A DNA stretch of 64,000 nucleotides from Polyangiaceae bacterium (GCA_016715885.1 JADJXL010000020.1:806001-870000); one strand, 5' to 3'. Shown: positions 15,972 through 25,687, numbered from the stretch's first letter. Translations and numbers: made by a program. Notes: a model not told the origin generated them from the letters alone.

Positions 15972-17894
15972 TCACTTGCCATCCCGGTACGCGCGAATGG
16001 CATTGGCCACGGCATCGGCGAGCTTTTGTCGATAATCGGCCGTGTTCAATCGCGCTTCGTCTTCCGGATTCGAAATGAACGACGTCTCGAAAAGCACGGC
16101 TGGCATGTCCGCACCGACGAGCACGAAGAAACCGGCCGACTTGGTGCCTTGATCTTTCGTGTCGGGCCACCTTTGGCCCAGCGACGCGAGCGCAGCTCGT
16201 TGAAGCAAGTCCGCCACGTGTCGCGATCGCTCGAGCAGATCGCCCACGTCGAGGTTCGAGACGATGAGCGCCATCTCTTCATCGATGGCGCGCGTGTCGC
16301 GTTCGGCACCCGCTTTGAGCGGGCGCGCTGCGTTCTCACGTTCGGCGATGCGCATGGTCATGCGATCGGGCTCGCGCACGCGATCGAGCGAGAACGTCAT
16401 GGGGCCGCGAGCTTGACCGTTCTCGGACGCATTGCAGTGAATCGAGACGAAGAGATCTGCATGAAACGCGTTGGCTCGCGCCGTGCGCAGATCGAGCGGC
16501 ACGTACGTGTCGTCGTCGCGCGTGAGCATCGTCTCCATGCCGAGCTCGCGGGACACGATCGTCGCGGCGCGATGCGCGATGTCGAGTGTCACGGCTTTCT
16601 CGGTCAACCCCGTCGGTCCGACCGCTCCCGAATCCGTGCCGCCATGGCCGGGATCGATCACGACGCGACGCACTTCACGTTGTCCCGATGGGCCTTGTTT
16701 GTCCTGACGAAGTGGCGGCCTGGTGCTCACGTCGACGACGATGCGGAACGGATCGGGCAGGTAGAAAACGCGGCGGTAGAGCGAAGCGGCAAGATCGAGA
16801 ACGACACGCGTTCCATGTTCTTGAATGCCGAGTCGCACGCGACGAACGACACCACCCACTTCGATCTCTTTTTTGACGCCGCGCGATGTTGCTCGAGTGA
16901 TGTCGACGTAGACGCGGGCATCTTTTCCCGCGCTACTATCGGCGCCAAGTGTGCCCACTTGAAACGCAGCCGGGCCGCTCAAGTGGATCACGACCCGGCC
17001 GCCTTTGTCGTTGCCGAAGGGTTCGACCGAAAGAACTTTGACAGGGCCTTTGGCGACGGCGTCGTCTTTGGGTGAAACGACGACCTGGCCTTCGGAACCC
17101 GATGCGCTCGCAGAAACTTTGGGTGCAGGTGCTGGCGCTGCGTTCGTCGGAGCAGAACCAAGCGAAGTCGGCGCAAATGCCGATGGAGTGGTCGCGCCGC
17201 GCGCGGCGCCTGCTGCAGCGAGGTCACCTTCTCGCTCGAGCGCCGTCATGATGTCGGCGCGTGGTCTGAACGGCGATGCGAGCGCCAGGGCGCGATCGAT
17301 CGCGGCGTGGCAAGGCGTGCGCGGAGCAAGCACGGATTGACGACGTGATGCGAGGTAGAGCTCGCGATACGTCACGGCTGCGTCGCCTGCGAGCTCGCCG
17401 GCCAGGAGCGCTCGTTGCCGATCGGCCTCGCAACCGACGGGTGTTCCGGCGGCCGCACTTGCGACGGCGGCGTGTAGCTCGAGGGCTTCGCGCGCGTCCG
17501 CATCTGCGCGATCGAGGCGGAAGGCGCGCGTGCGTAGCGCGGCGGCGAGTGCTGCGAGCTCGGCACCGCGTGCGTTGTGGCCCGCTTTGGACGAAGCGAT
17601 GGCGACGGCGTCGGCGAGCGCCACGACCTCGGCACGTGGTGGCAACACGCTCTGCGCATCGAGCAGCGCGGTCGCACGAGCTTCGTCGCTTGGCGCGGTG
17701 GTTGGAGCGGGTGCGGGTGCTCCTTTGTTGCAGCCGTCGAGCAGCATGGATGCAGCGAAGAGCGTGCACACGATTCGACGCGCCGAGGTCCTTGGCGACG
17801 TGGTTTGTCCGGTGCAGACACCGATCGTGCGGCGCGCGTTTGCCGCACGATCGCGCATGTGTGGATCGGCACGGCGTTTCGTTTTCGGTTCCAT
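15972..17894 (-). CDS. N-acetylmuramoyl-L-alanine amidase, AMIN + amidase_3, lipoprotein
   Basis: A 640-residue protein. A lipobox-like MLLDGC about residue 55 follows a long basic leader; residues 60-250 are Ala-rich with TPR-like helices; an AMIN domain (about 275-390, 'VVRRVRLGIQEHGTRVVLDL') targets septal envelope; the C-terminal amidase_3 domain (about 415-635) has the zinc ligands in DPGHGG, GLTEKAV, SIHCNA and LFETSFISN. The enzyme cleaves the bond between MurNAc and the stem peptide during cell separation. The family's regulatory alpha-helix that blocks the active site is represented by the 'RAIDEEMALIVSNLDVGDLL' stretch. Start is ATG at 17894; it is divergent from the next gene (232 bp). 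Confidence 0.93.
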   Translation of the reverse strand: MEPKTKRRADPHMRDRAANARRTIGVCTGQTTSPRTSARRIVCTLFAASMLLDGCNKGAPAPAPTTAPSDEARATALLDAQSVLPPRAEVVALADAVAIASSKAGHNARGAELAALAAALRTRAFRLDRADADAREALELHAAVASAAAGTPVGCEADRQRALLAGELAGDAAVTYRELYLASRRQSVLAPRTPCHAAIDRALALASPFRPRADIMTALEREGDLAAAGAARGATTPSAFAPTSLGSAPTNAAPAPAPKVSASASGSEGQVVVSPKDDAVAKGPVKVLSVEPFGNDKGGRVVIHLSGPAAFQVGTLGADSSAGKDARVYVDITRATSRGVKKEIEVGGVVRRVRLGIQEHGTRVVLDLAASLYRRVFYLPDPFRIVVDVSTRPPLRQDKQGPSGQREVRRVVIDPGHGGTDSGAVGPTGLTEKAVTLDIAHRAATIVSRELGMETMLTRDDDTYVPLDLRTARANAFHADLFVSIHCNASENGQARGPMTFSLDRVREPDRMTMRIAERENAARPLKAGAERDTRAIDEEMALIVSNLDVGDLLERSRHVADLLQRAALASLGQRWPDTKDQGTKSAGFFVLVGADMPAVLFETSFISNPEDEARLNTADYRQKLADAVANAIRAYRDGK

Positions 17895-18126
17895 GGACCT
17901 CGTTCGATTTACGCCGACCTGCTCGGCGACGAGAACTTTGCTGCTGCTGCGCCGCGGGTCAACGCAGCTCGTGATCCACGAAATCGCACGGGTTTTGGCG
18001 CATACGAGGCGCGAAGCTTTCCGTCTTGCGAAGGCGCCGGTGAGAACCAGCTCGCAGTCGATCGTTCAATTCGAGATCTCGCGTTTGGCGGTATGCGGGC
18101 ATGGGTGGTACCCTCGGATTCCACCC

Positions 18127-19362
18127 ATGGCCTTAGAACAAATTCAAGGGAAGTCGGGGAGCTTGACGCCTGAAGAGCTCGATCGACTTGCGCTGCAATA
18201 CAAGCCTTCGTGGGAGGTTGAAGACCTTCCTGTGGCCACGCCGATCGTGGCAGCAGTGGCGCATGCGCACTCGAATGGAAACGGCGCTGCAGCCCATGCG
18301 CCTGCGGAAAGCGCCGACAAACCGAAGGCGGCACCGGCTACGGCGGCGGGCGCACCACGACCATTCAGCTTGAAGGCGACCGTGCCCATGGGAGCGCTCG
18401 AGCCTGCGTCGGCAGCGCCCGAAACGCCGCCACCAGCTCCGCCCATTGAAACGGCAGCTGTGGAGCAACCTGCAGCTCCTGCTGCCGTGGAAGCACCAGC
18501 CCCCGCGAAAGAAGCCGCGGAGCCTGCTGAAACAGCAGCGACCCTGGAAGAAGCGGCTGCACCGGCAGAGGCTGCGCCGAAAGAAATGGCGGAAGCGCCG
18601 CCAGCAGAAGCGCCTCCGGCAGATGCGGCTCCAGCAGATGCGGCACCAGCAACGGCACCACCCGCGGCCGAGGTCGAAGCCGAGGTGGATGTCGCGGGTT
18701 TGTCCGACGCACCGGCAAAGACGGTCGCCGAACAAGCAGCACCCGCAAACGCCAACGCGGAGGAAAAACCGCCCGCAGCAGCAGCAGCAACCGCCGCATC
18801 GGATGACGCCGTGGCCATGGCTCGCATGGACGCGGCGATGGCGGAACCGCCACTCGATGCGATCCCGATGCAGAAGTCGTCGACGGGGACGATCCTGAAG
18901 GTGGTGTTTGCCCTCGTCGCGGTCGTGGGTCTCGTGTTCGTTGGCAAGAGCATACTGGGTGGGTCCGAGCAAGACAAACCCAAGCCGGCGACAAACTCGC
19001 AGGCAACGCCGAAAGAAACCGCCGCGACGACGAAGTCGGATCCACCGAAGGCGGCGGCGCCCGAAGCTCCGAAGACCGCGGCCGCTACGCCCGAGCCTCC
19101 TCAACCAGCGAAAGCCGAGGAACCAAAGGCAGAAGCTCCGAAGGCGGACGCAAAGACGGCGGAACCTCCGAAGGCAGAAGCTCCCAAGCCGGAGCCTCCC
19201 AAACCGGAACCCCCGAAGCCTCCGAAACCCGTGGCAACGGCGACTGCGGTGGCCAAAGCCACAGCGACCGTTGCAGTGCCCAAGCCACCTGTAACGGCGG
19301 CACCGAGGCCAACTGCCACCGTAAAAACCGGCGGTGGGATCATTCGCGAGACGCCGTTCTGA
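18127..19362 (+). CDS. Ala/Pro/Lys-rich single-span membrane protein of unknown function
   Basis: A 411-residue protein of low complexity. Residues 1-45 form a small ordered segment ('GSLTPEELDRLALQYKPSWE'), followed by about 200 residues rich in Ala, Pro and Glu, one membrane segment (GTILKVVFALVAVVGLVFVG) and a C-terminal 130 residues of Pro-Lys-Ala-Glu repeats of the type 'PKPEPPKPEPPKPPKP'. The shape resembles TonB-like or envelope-spanning linkers, but no TonB C-terminal fold follows. The ATG at 18127 was chosen because the frame further upstream runs through the opposite-strand amidase gene and lacks this ordered start. I do not recognise a family. Confidence 0.7.
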   Translation: MALEQIQGKSGSLTPEELDRLALQYKPSWEVEDLPVATPIVAAVAHAHSNGNGAAAHAPAESADKPKAAPATAAGAPRPFSLKATVPMGALEPASAAPETPPPAPPIETAAVEQPAAPAAVEAPAPAKEAAEPAETAATLEEAAAPAEAAPKEMAEAPPAEAPPADAAPADAAPATAPPAAEVEAEVDVAGLSDAPAKTVAEQAAPANANAEEKPPAAAAATAASDDAVAMARMDAAMAEPPLDAIPMQKSSTGTILKVVFALVAVVGLVFVGKSILGGSEQDKPKPATNSQATPKETAATTKSDPPKAAAPEAPKTAAATPEPPQPAKAEEPKAEAPKADAKTAEPPKAEAPKPEPPKPEPPKPPKPVATATAVAKATATVAVPKPPVTAAPRPTATVKTGGGIIRETPF

Positions 19363-19459
19363 GCATTGGTATATAACTTGCGCCCACAGTCTTCCCTGTG
19401 CGAATCGTTTGCTTGAAGGTTCATGACGTCGGGATGATCCCGATCACGCCGAGGGTTTG

Positions 19460-20797
19460 ATGAAGACACGCGCTTGCGTCACTGCCTTGTTTCTCTCGCT
19501 CACTGCTCCTGGATTGCTGTCCGGAACGGGACTTTTGCCGGCGACCTTGGGCAGCCCGAATGCGTTTGCCGACGACGCGGTGACGGAAGTCGCGCGGCAA
19601 CGCTACGAAGAAGGCGTAAAGGCATACGATTCAGGCCGCTTCGAAGACGCGCGCCTCGCCTTCCAGCAGGCCTATCAGCTCAAGAAACACCCCGCCGTGC
19701 TGCTGAATCTCGGCCAAGCTGAAATCAAAGCGAACCGCGTCGAAGAGGGCGCGATGCATCTGCAGCAGTTCTTGCGCGAGATGCCGAACGCATCGCCTGA
19801 TCAGAAAGCGACGGCTGAAAAAAGCCTCGCGGAAGCGAAACGACGCACCGGACACATCGCCGTGCTCGTAGATGTTGCAGGCGCGGAGATCGCCGTCGAT
19901 GGCAACGTCGTCGGCAAGTCTCCGTTGCTCAACGTCATCTTCGTCAAGCCGGGATCCCACACGGTGACTGCAACGGTCGGCGGAAAAACAGCGACCACGA
20001 CCGTGGACGCGAAGCTCAATTCCGCAGCCGTCGCGACGCTCGCGATGAGCACGGCACAAGCCGCGCCACCGCCGCCGCCACCGCCTCCACCACCGCCGCC
20101 ACCGCCTCCCGCAACGCCTCCGCCACCGCCACCTCCGCCGCCGCCACCACCGACGTGGAACATCCCGAACAATCCGTATGGTCAGGGAACCGGAACGGGG
20201 ACGGGACAAAACGTCGGGACAAACTACCCACCTGATGGCGGAACAGGCACCGGCATGGGGTCGATGGACACGCAGCCCCCGCCAGATACCGTGACAGGAA
20301 CGCGTGAACCGTTCTTCACCTGGTACAAGAAGAAACCCATCGCGTGGGTTGGCACCGGCGTGACTGCCGTCGGACTCGGCCTCGGCATCGGCGGCGCCAT
20401 CGGCATGGGCGTGACGAGCGGCAAGGCTGATCAACACGCGACCGAAATTCGCGACTACGCGGCGACGGATCCGAGCACCGACTTCGGGAAAAACCCGCCA
20501 TGCGGATCGACCGAAGTGTCCGGAAGCGATTTGGCCGGCTACGAAAGCGCGTGCGACACGCTGCGTACGGACCTCGCCGACTACGACAAGAACAAGGTCG
20601 TCACCGCCGTCGGTTGGTCGCTCTTTGGCATCGGCGCCATCGGCACAGCCGTCTATGCGTACATCGATTGGTACAGCGCGAAGCCCAAAGCGACGACCAC
20701 GACGCCCGAGACAGGCGCCATTCGTCCTCGCGTGGTCGCCATCACGCCCACCGTGACGACGAACTACCAAGGCGTCGGCGTCGTCGGCACGTTCTGA
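19460..20797 (+). CDS. Secreted TPR + PEGA-like protein with poly-proline linker and C-terminal membrane pair
   Basis: A 445-residue protein: signal peptide (about 1-37, ending AFA), a TPR-like region ('RRYEEGVKAYDSGRFEDARL' style, residues 40-125), a PEGA-like beta unit ('GAEIAVDGNVVGKSPLLNVI', about 142-190), two long proline runs (about 15 and 12 Pro), a Gly/Thr linker, and two hydrophobic segments near residues 290-320 and 395-415. PEGA domains occur in myxobacterial surface proteins. The domain order is shared with the gene at 61264-62214, next to a kinase. ATG at 19460 has GAGGG five bases upstream. The function is unknown; an envelope scaffold is plausible. Confidence 0.75.
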   Translation: MKTRACVTALFLSLTAPGLLSGTGLLPATLGSPNAFADDAVTEVARQRYEEGVKAYDSGRFEDARLAFQQAYQLKKHPAVLLNLGQAEIKANRVEEGAMHLQQFLREMPNASPDQKATAEKSLAEAKRRTGHIAVLVDVAGAEIAVDGNVVGKSPLLNVIFVKPGSHTVTATVGGKTATTTVDAKLNSAAVATLAMSTAQAAPPPPPPPPPPPPPPPATPPPPPPPPPPPPTWNIPNNPYGQGTGTGTGQNVGTNYPPDGGTGTGMGSMDTQPPPDTVTGTREPFFTWYKKKPIAWVGTGVTAVGLGLGIGGAIGMGVTSGKADQHATEIRDYAATDPSTDFGKNPPCGSTEVSGSDLAGYESACDTLRTDLADYDKNKVVTAVGWSLFGIGAIGTAVYAYIDWYSAKPKATTTTPETGAIRPRVVAITPTVTTNYQGVGVVGTF

Positions 20798-20806
20798 AAA
20801 TCGCTC

Positions 20807-20846
20807 GCGACGATCGTTGTAACTCCAACGATCGTCGCTTCGTTCT
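20807..20846. terminator. Strong hairpin terminator between convergent genes
   Basis: GCGACGATCGTTG at 20807-20819 pairs perfectly with CAACGATCGTCGC at 20826-20838 around a six-base loop and is followed by TTCGTTCTC. It lies between the PEGA-like gene and the FHA-sigma54 activator, which end towards each other. Confidence 0.75.
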
Positions 20847-20860
20847 CAAACCTTCATCCC

Positions 20861-22171
20861 CTACCCCATTCGTATCCCTGCAGCGCGCAGCAAGTCGCGC
20901 ATCGTCGTGCGCGGAAGCATCGCGCGCCTGGCGGCTTCGCTGATGTTGCGCCCCGACTCATCGAAGATCTTTTGCAAATCCTCCGCGCTGTACTTCACGC
21001 CCGATGCGCCCGTGCGCTCCGCGATGACGCGCGACACGTGGCCCACGTCGATGAATGATCCTGGGGCTCGCATCGCCGCTTGCACGATGATGTTGCGCAG
21101 CTCGCGCACATTGCCCGGCCATCGATACATCCGCAGCTCGGCAAGAGCGGACGCAGAGATCACGTAGTCCTCGAGGCCCGATGTCGCGAGCAGATGTTTG
21201 CACAGCGCATCGATGTCCCCCGTGCGCTCGCGAAGCGGCGGCACGTGCACCGCACACACGGCCAAGCGCTCGTACAAGTCAGGTCGGAATCGCTTCGCCT
21301 TGATCATCTGTTCGAGCGGCTCGCACGTTGCCACCACGAGACGCACGTCGACCGGCGTCGCAACTTCCGCACCGAGCGGCCACACGACGCCTTCTTCCAC
21401 CACGCGCAAGAGCTTTGCTTGCACATCGATCGGCAAGGACCCGATTTCATCGAGGAACAGCGTTCCTTTGTGCGCTGCACGAAAAGCACCTCGACGATCG
21501 CGTTGAGCCCCCGTGAACGCACCTTTGACGTGTCCAAATAGCTCGGACTCGGCAAGCTCGCGCGAGATCGTCGCCGCGTTTATCGCGACAAACGGCCCTT
21601 CTGCACGCCTGCTCTCCTTGTGCATCGCCCGCGCAACGAGCTCTTTGCCGCTGCCCGACTCACCTCGAATCATCGCGGGCAGCTTCATCGGCGCAAGACG
21701 TCGCACGGTCATCGCGAGCCGCTGCATCGCATCGCTCGTGCCGACGAGCCCCGGCAGTAGCGACGCTGGGCCCGCGTTTCGCCCGCCCGTGGGCGCTTCG
21801 ACGAACACCGTCGTTCGCCCGAGCTCCACCGTACCGCCGCGGAAAAGCCACGCACGCTGCACGCGAGCGCCGCCTGCACGCACGCCGTTGCGTGATCCGA
21901 AGTCGACGACTTCGATGCCGTCACCGCAGTGCACGATGCCCGCATGACGCCCGCTGACCGTGCGATCCGTCAGTCGAACGTCGACGTTGATGTTCGATCC
22001 GACGACGACCTGATGGCCCGGATCGAGTCGTATCGTGTGCTGTTCGTGTGCATTCTCGAAGCGGATCCACACCGGCCCCGCTGCGGAATCAACCGCGCAG
22101 GCGAGGTCCAAAGTCAGGTCGTCGAGAGATGAAGGCGAAGGCGCGTAGTGAGTTTGTCGTTCCACAAACAC
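20861..22171 (-). CDS. FHA-domain sigma-54-dependent transcription activator
   Basis: A 436-residue activator. Residues 45-130 are an FHA domain ('VGSNINVDVRLTDRTVSGRH', 'VDFGSRNGV') that binds phosphothreonine, followed by an AAA+ domain with Walker A GESGSGKE, an intact GAFTGA loop for sigma-54 contact, Walker B TLFLDEIG and 'YRWPGNVREL', and a C-terminal Fis-type helix-turn-helix ('GRNISEAARRAMLPRTTMRD'). In myxobacteria such proteins link Ser/Thr kinase signalling to sigma-54 promoters. Start is GTG at 22171. The next gene leftward is convergent; the outer-membrane barrel gene at 22235-23032 lies upstream in the same direction with a 63-bp gap, so they could be cotranscribed. Confidence 0.95.
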   Translation of the reverse strand: MFVERQTHYAPSPSSLDDLTLDLACAVDSAAGPVWIRFENAHEQHTIRLDPGHQVVVGSNINVDVRLTDRTVSGRHAGIVHCGDGIEVVDFGSRNGVRAGGARVQRAWLFRGGTVELGRTTVFVEAPTGGRNAGPASLLPGLVGTSDAMQRLAMTVRRLAPMKLPAMIRGESGSGKELVARAMHKESRRAEGPFVAINAATISRELAESELFGHVKGAFTGAQRDRRGAFRAAHKGTLFLDEIGSLPIDVQAKLLRVVEEGVVWPLGAEVATPVDVRLVVATCEPLEQMIKAKRFRPDLYERLAVCAVHVPPLRERTGDIDALCKHLLATSGLEDYVISASALAELRMYRWPGNVRELRNIIVQAAMRAPGSFIDVGHVSRVIAERTGASGVKYSAEDLQKIFDESGRNISEAARRAMLPRTTMRDLLRAAGIRMG

Positions 22172-22234
22172 ATATCGATCCGAGCGAGGCCCGAGTTGCG
22201 TAAAAAATCAAGACGCCAGAAAAATCGTTCGAAG

Positions 22235-23032
22235 TCAGCGTGAAGCCGTTGCCTTTTGGGGCGCCAACTTGCCGGGACGTAAGGGATCGAACGTGACGCG
22301 CAGGCCAAAGTCGATGAAGGCGTGCACGCCGGAGCCGGAACGACCGTCGGGAAGCAGCCGGAACGTGCCGACCGCTGCTTCGAGGTACGGTCCGAAGCCT
22401 ACGAAAGGCGCTGGATAATACGTCCCGCCCAGCGCGATCCTGGCGAAATCCCAGCCGCTGTAGCTCCCAACGCCGGCAATTGCCGAGTCTGCGGACGTTT
22501 CGATCGTCATTGCTCGGTAATTCATGCCGATGCTGGCCCACGGGTCGAACGCGATGCCCTGGGCCAGGTGATACGTAATACCAAAACCGAGGCCAAAGGT
22601 GCTCCCGCTGCACGATACGCACGTTTCTCCGGCCGAGAACATGCCGTACGTGCCCATGAGCTCGAGCGACAGGTGACGGCTCAGCCCGAAGCCCGCGGCC
22701 GCTCGCAGGCCCAAACCTGGAGCAACGAGGCCCGGCAGCGCGACGTCTTGAATGCTTTCGCCCACAGGAGCGAGCAGGCCCGTGCCAACCGTCACCAGAA
22801 CGGCACCACGGCGCAGGTCCGGTGCGTAGTCCCGAGGCGTGCCTGCGCCAGGCTCGGGCGGAGCCTCGTAAGGCTCGTCGTCGTCGTCCGAGGGCGTCTG
22901 GGCGAAGCTGTGGGAGGCAAGAGCGACGAGCGAAGCGGCGACGAGCGCGGAACAGATACGACGGGGGTTTGGAGCGAAGGGCGCCGAAGACGACCCGAAG
23001 CCCCAAATGTTCGAACTGGGTGCAGTGCGCAT
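22235..23032 (-). CDS. Outer-membrane beta-barrel-like protein
   Basis: A 265-residue protein with signal peptide ('SALVAASLVALASHSFAQ') and an acidic short linker, then alternating beta-strands with Gly and aromatic residues: 'GFGLSRHLSLELMGTYGMFS', 'FGLGFGITYHLAQGIAFDPW', 'GLRVTF'. This is the pattern of small outer-membrane barrels. Two cysteines lie close together in an extracellular-loop-like segment (ETCVSCSG). Start chosen at ATG 23032, since the longer reading adds an unlikely leader before the signal peptide. It is divergent from the PP2C gene. No specific substrate can be inferred. Confidence 0.72.
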   Translation of the reverse strand: MRTAPSSNIWGFGSSSAPFAPNPRRICSALVAASLVALASHSFAQTPSDDDDEPYEAPPEPGAGTPRDYAPDLRRGAVLVTVGTGLLAPVGESIQDVALPGLVAPGLGLRAAAGFGLSRHLSLELMGTYGMFSAGETCVSCSGSTFGLGFGITYHLAQGIAFDPWASIGMNYRAMTIETSADSAIAGVGSYSGWDFARIALGGTYYPAPFVGFGPYLEAAVGTFRLLPDGRSGSGVHAFIDFGLRVTFDPLRPGKLAPQKATASR

Positions 23033-23128
23033 CACGGAGGGCTCTAGAACGGTCGACCGCTCGCGGCAAAGCGCAAAGCATGTCGGTCGAAGGATGACGC
23101 TCCGCGACGAGGCATGCAAATCACAATT

Positions 23129-23157
23129 TTCGCAAATGTAATTTTAACCAGTATAAT
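23129..23157 (+). promoter_or_regulatory. Sigma-70-like promoter for the PP2C gene
   Basis: A perfect TATAAT at 23152-23157 with a 17-base spacer to TTCGCA at 23129-23134 (four of six matches to TTGACA). The surrounding 50 bases are distinctly AT-rich in a GC-rich genome. Transcription would start near 23163-23166. Confidence 0.6.
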
Positions 23158-23230
23158 AGCCACGGTGCGTATCAACGAACTGACTGAAGTTCCGAACGAT
23201 GCTCTTGCAGTGGACCTAGAACGTCCCGCT

Positions 23231-24484
23231 ATGATCCGCGGTCGCATGTCGAAGAGCCAGCCGGGCCGCGCGATCCGCATCGCAGCAGCGGGATTGACCG
23301 ATGTAGGTCGCCAGCGTCGGCACAACGAAGACAATGTTCTCGTAGCGCCGAAAGTCGGCCTGTTTTTGGTCGCCGATGGCATGGGTGGCCACTCGACTGG
23401 TCACGTTGCGAGTGCGCTTGCTGCATCGTCGATGCAGAGTTTTTTCGATGCCACGGAGACGGGTGCACTGCCTACTCCGGTGCCGCCCGACGAAGCGAAT
23501 TTGCCGCATGGCGCTGCACGTTTGGTGCAGGGCGTACGCAAGGCGAATCGTGACGTTTTCGAGGTTTCTTCGACCCGCAAAGAAAATCGCGGCATGGGAT
23601 CGACCATCGTCGCGATTCACTTCGACGGCTCGGATCTGCACATCGCGCACGTGGGCGACAGCCGTTGCTATCGCATTCGCGACGGCGAGATCGAGCAGAT
23701 CACGCGAGACCACTCGCTCATCAACGACGCGCTCGCGCTGAAGCCCGACTTGACGCAAGAGGAGCTGGCGCGACTGCCGAAGAACGTGATCACGCGGGCG
23801 CTCGGCATGAAAGACGCCGTCAAGGTCGACGTTCAGTCGGTGCACGTCGAGCCCGAGGACGTCTTCTTGCTGTGCTCGGACGGTCTCACGGGGATGATCA
23901 ACAACGATCAGATCCTCGAAGTGTTTTCTTTGACAAACGACCTCGACGAAGCGTGCGAGCTGCTCGTCGCGATGGCGAACGAAGCGGGCGGAACGGACAA
24001 CATCTCCGCGCTCCTCGTGCGTGCAGAATCAGTCGATCCCAATGCTCCCGACGTGTCGGTGAGCGAGGCGGAGATCGACTTCGAATCGACGGATGCGCCC
24101 GAGCTCGACGTCGAAGAAGCGGTGCTATCGCAGCCGATTCCGAACGATTTCGAGGACGACGACACGGCGCCTGCGGTTGCCAAGCCCGCCATCACGATCA
24201 CGGGAGCCGAAGAAGATGCGGGCGATCCGGAATCGTGGATGGAAGACACGATGCCGGTCGATCTGCGCAAGAAGGGCATTCTCGGCAGCCCCGCGGACGA
24301 TGTGGCGATCGAGCACGTGGACGTCGTGGAAGAAGACGTTGCGTTGCTCGACGTGCACGACGAGTACGACGGTCCGACGTCCATCGACGACATCACGGTT
24401 GCGCGTTGTCGGCGCTGCGATCACGAGCTCTACGTCGGGAACTTCTTCTGCACCGAATGCGGTCTGAAGATCGAACCGGATTGA
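23231..24484 (+). CDS. PP2C-type Ser/Thr protein phosphatase with C-terminal zinc ribbon
   Basis: About 417 residues. The PP2C domain (about 15-260) has the metal-binding motifs RRHNEDN, VADGMGGH, 'IAHVGDSRCYRIRDG', 'LCSDGLTGMI' and GGTDNISALLV. An acidic stretch follows, and the last 25 residues are a zinc ribbon with CRRCDHEL and CTECGLK. It would remove phosphate from targets of Hanks kinases, and the zinc ribbon may be a protein-binding tag like that on the kinase at 5902-7188. The start is uncertain: ATG at 23231 or 23246 fits the domain; a GTG at 23165 would coincide with the predicted transcription start (leaderless). The subtilase follows after 36 bp. Confidence 0.93.
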   Translation: MIRGRMSKSQPGRAIRIAAAGLTDVGRQRRHNEDNVLVAPKVGLFLVADGMGGHSTGHVASALAASSMQSFFDATETGALPTPVPPDEANLPHGAARLVQGVRKANRDVFEVSSTRKENRGMGSTIVAIHFDGSDLHIAHVGDSRCYRIRDGEIEQITRDHSLINDALALKPDLTQEELARLPKNVITRALGMKDAVKVDVQSVHVEPEDVFLLCSDGLTGMINNDQILEVFSLTNDLDEACELLVAMANEAGGTDNISALLVRAESVDPNAPDVSVSEAEIDFESTDAPELDVEEAVLSQPIPNDFEDDDTAPAVAKPAITITGAEEDAGDPESWMEDTMPVDLRKKGILGSPADDVAIEHVDVVEEDVALLDVHDEYDGPTSIDDITVARCRRCDHELYVGNFFCTECGLKIEPD

Positions 24485-24520
24485 TTGCGCCACAAACGAA
24501 TCGCGTAGGCACGACCCTCG

Positions 24521-25666
24521 ATGGCCCGTCCTTCGACCTCTCACTCGGCGCACCGTGCGCGCATTTTGCCCATCGCCGATCGCCTCGGTGCCGATGCGCG
24601 TTTTTCCGGGCGCGGCGTGACGATCGCATTTCTCGATTCAGGCTTCTACGCGCACCCTGATTTGACGACGCCCGAAGATCGCATCGTCGCGTATCACGAT
24701 CTGTTCAGCCCCGCGGCTGGTCGCGCAGGCCTCGAGCGCTCTGATGCGTCGTCGTGGCACGGCATGATGACGAGCGTCGTTGCCGCGGGAAGCGGGTCGC
24801 TTTCAGGCGGGCTCTTTCGAGGTTTGGCGTGGCAAGCGAACTTGGTTCTGGTGAAGGTCGGCTACGCGCATCGCATACGGCACGACGACATTCGCCGCGG
24901 CATCGAATGGGTGCTCGAACATCGCGAGCAGTACGGCATTCGTGTGCTCAACATCTCGTGCGGCGGTGACTACGAAGAGTCCTTCCTGACCGATCCTTTG
25001 TCACGTGCTGCCGATGAAGCGTCACGCCAGGGCATCGTGGTCGTCGCTGCAGCGGGCAACGATGGGCATTTGTCTGCACATCACGTGCTGCCTCCAGCGA
25101 GCGCACCGAGCGTGATTGCGGTGGGTGGACTCGACGATGGAGGCACGGGCAAGCACTCGGGCCATTACCACTCGTCGTATGGCCTCACGATCGATGGCTT
25201 GCAGAAGCCCGAGATCATCGCTCCTGCGATTCACGTCGCTGCGCCCATTCTTCCGGGCACGCCCACGGCCGCACAAGCACGCTTGCTGAACACGCTCGAT
25301 GAAACATCCGACGATGAACTATCGCGTGTGCTGGCCGAACATGAAGGGATCGATCCGGACCTCGATGCCATCGCCAAACGCGAGCCGTACCTCATCCGGC
25401 AGCTCGTCGGGGGCAAGTTGCATGGGCAGAAAGTGATATCGGATCACTACAAACACGTGGATGGCACGAGCTTCGCGGCGCCCATCGTGAGCAGCGTGGT
25501 CGCGCAGATGCTCGAAGCGAATCCCGATCTGCGACCACATCAATGCAGGCGCATCCTGATGACGACCGCGCGCGGCGTGGATGGCATCGCGCTGGAACGT
25601 CAAGGTTGGGGCGTGGTTTCGCCGGCTGCGGCTGTGGCTGAAGCGTTGGGACTTCGACGTGTTTGA
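24521..25666 (+). CDS. Intracellular subtilisin-like serine protease (S8)
   Basis: A 381-residue protease with a complete catalytic triad: Asp39 (AFLDSGF), His80 (SSWHGMM) and Ser317 (DGTSFAAPI), with the oxyanion Asn in AAAGNDG. There is no signal peptide or prodomain, so it appears cytoplasmic. An insertion of roughly 90 residues lies between the Asn and Ser motifs ('LLNTLDETSDDELSRVLAEH'), probably adjusting substrate access. It lies 36 bp downstream of the PP2C phosphatase and is likely cotranscribed. It is followed by hairpin repeat copy 2. Confidence 0.93.
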   Translation: MARPSTSHSAHRARILPIADRLGADARFSGRGVTIAFLDSGFYAHPDLTTPEDRIVAYHDLFSPAAGRAGLERSDASSWHGMMTSVVAAGSGSLSGGLFRGLAWQANLVLVKVGYAHRIRHDDIRRGIEWVLEHREQYGIRVLNISCGGDYEESFLTDPLSRAADEASRQGIVVVAAAGNDGHLSAHHVLPPASAPSVIAVGGLDDGGTGKHSGHYHSSYGLTIDGLQKPEIIAPAIHVAAPILPGTPTAAQARLLNTLDETSDDELSRVLAEHEGIDPDLDAIAKREPYLIRQLVGGKLHGQKVISDHYKHVDGTSFAAPIVSSVVAQMLEANPDLRPHQCRRILMTTARGVDGIALERQGWGVVSPAAAVAEALGLRRV

Positions 25667-25687
25667 TGCCACGCCTGGAGTCGGAAG

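Noticed and set aside
17530..18126. An N-terminal extension of the gene at 18127
   Set aside because: The extension overlaps the well-supported amidase gene on the other strand, and ordered sequence begins only at the ATG at 18127.
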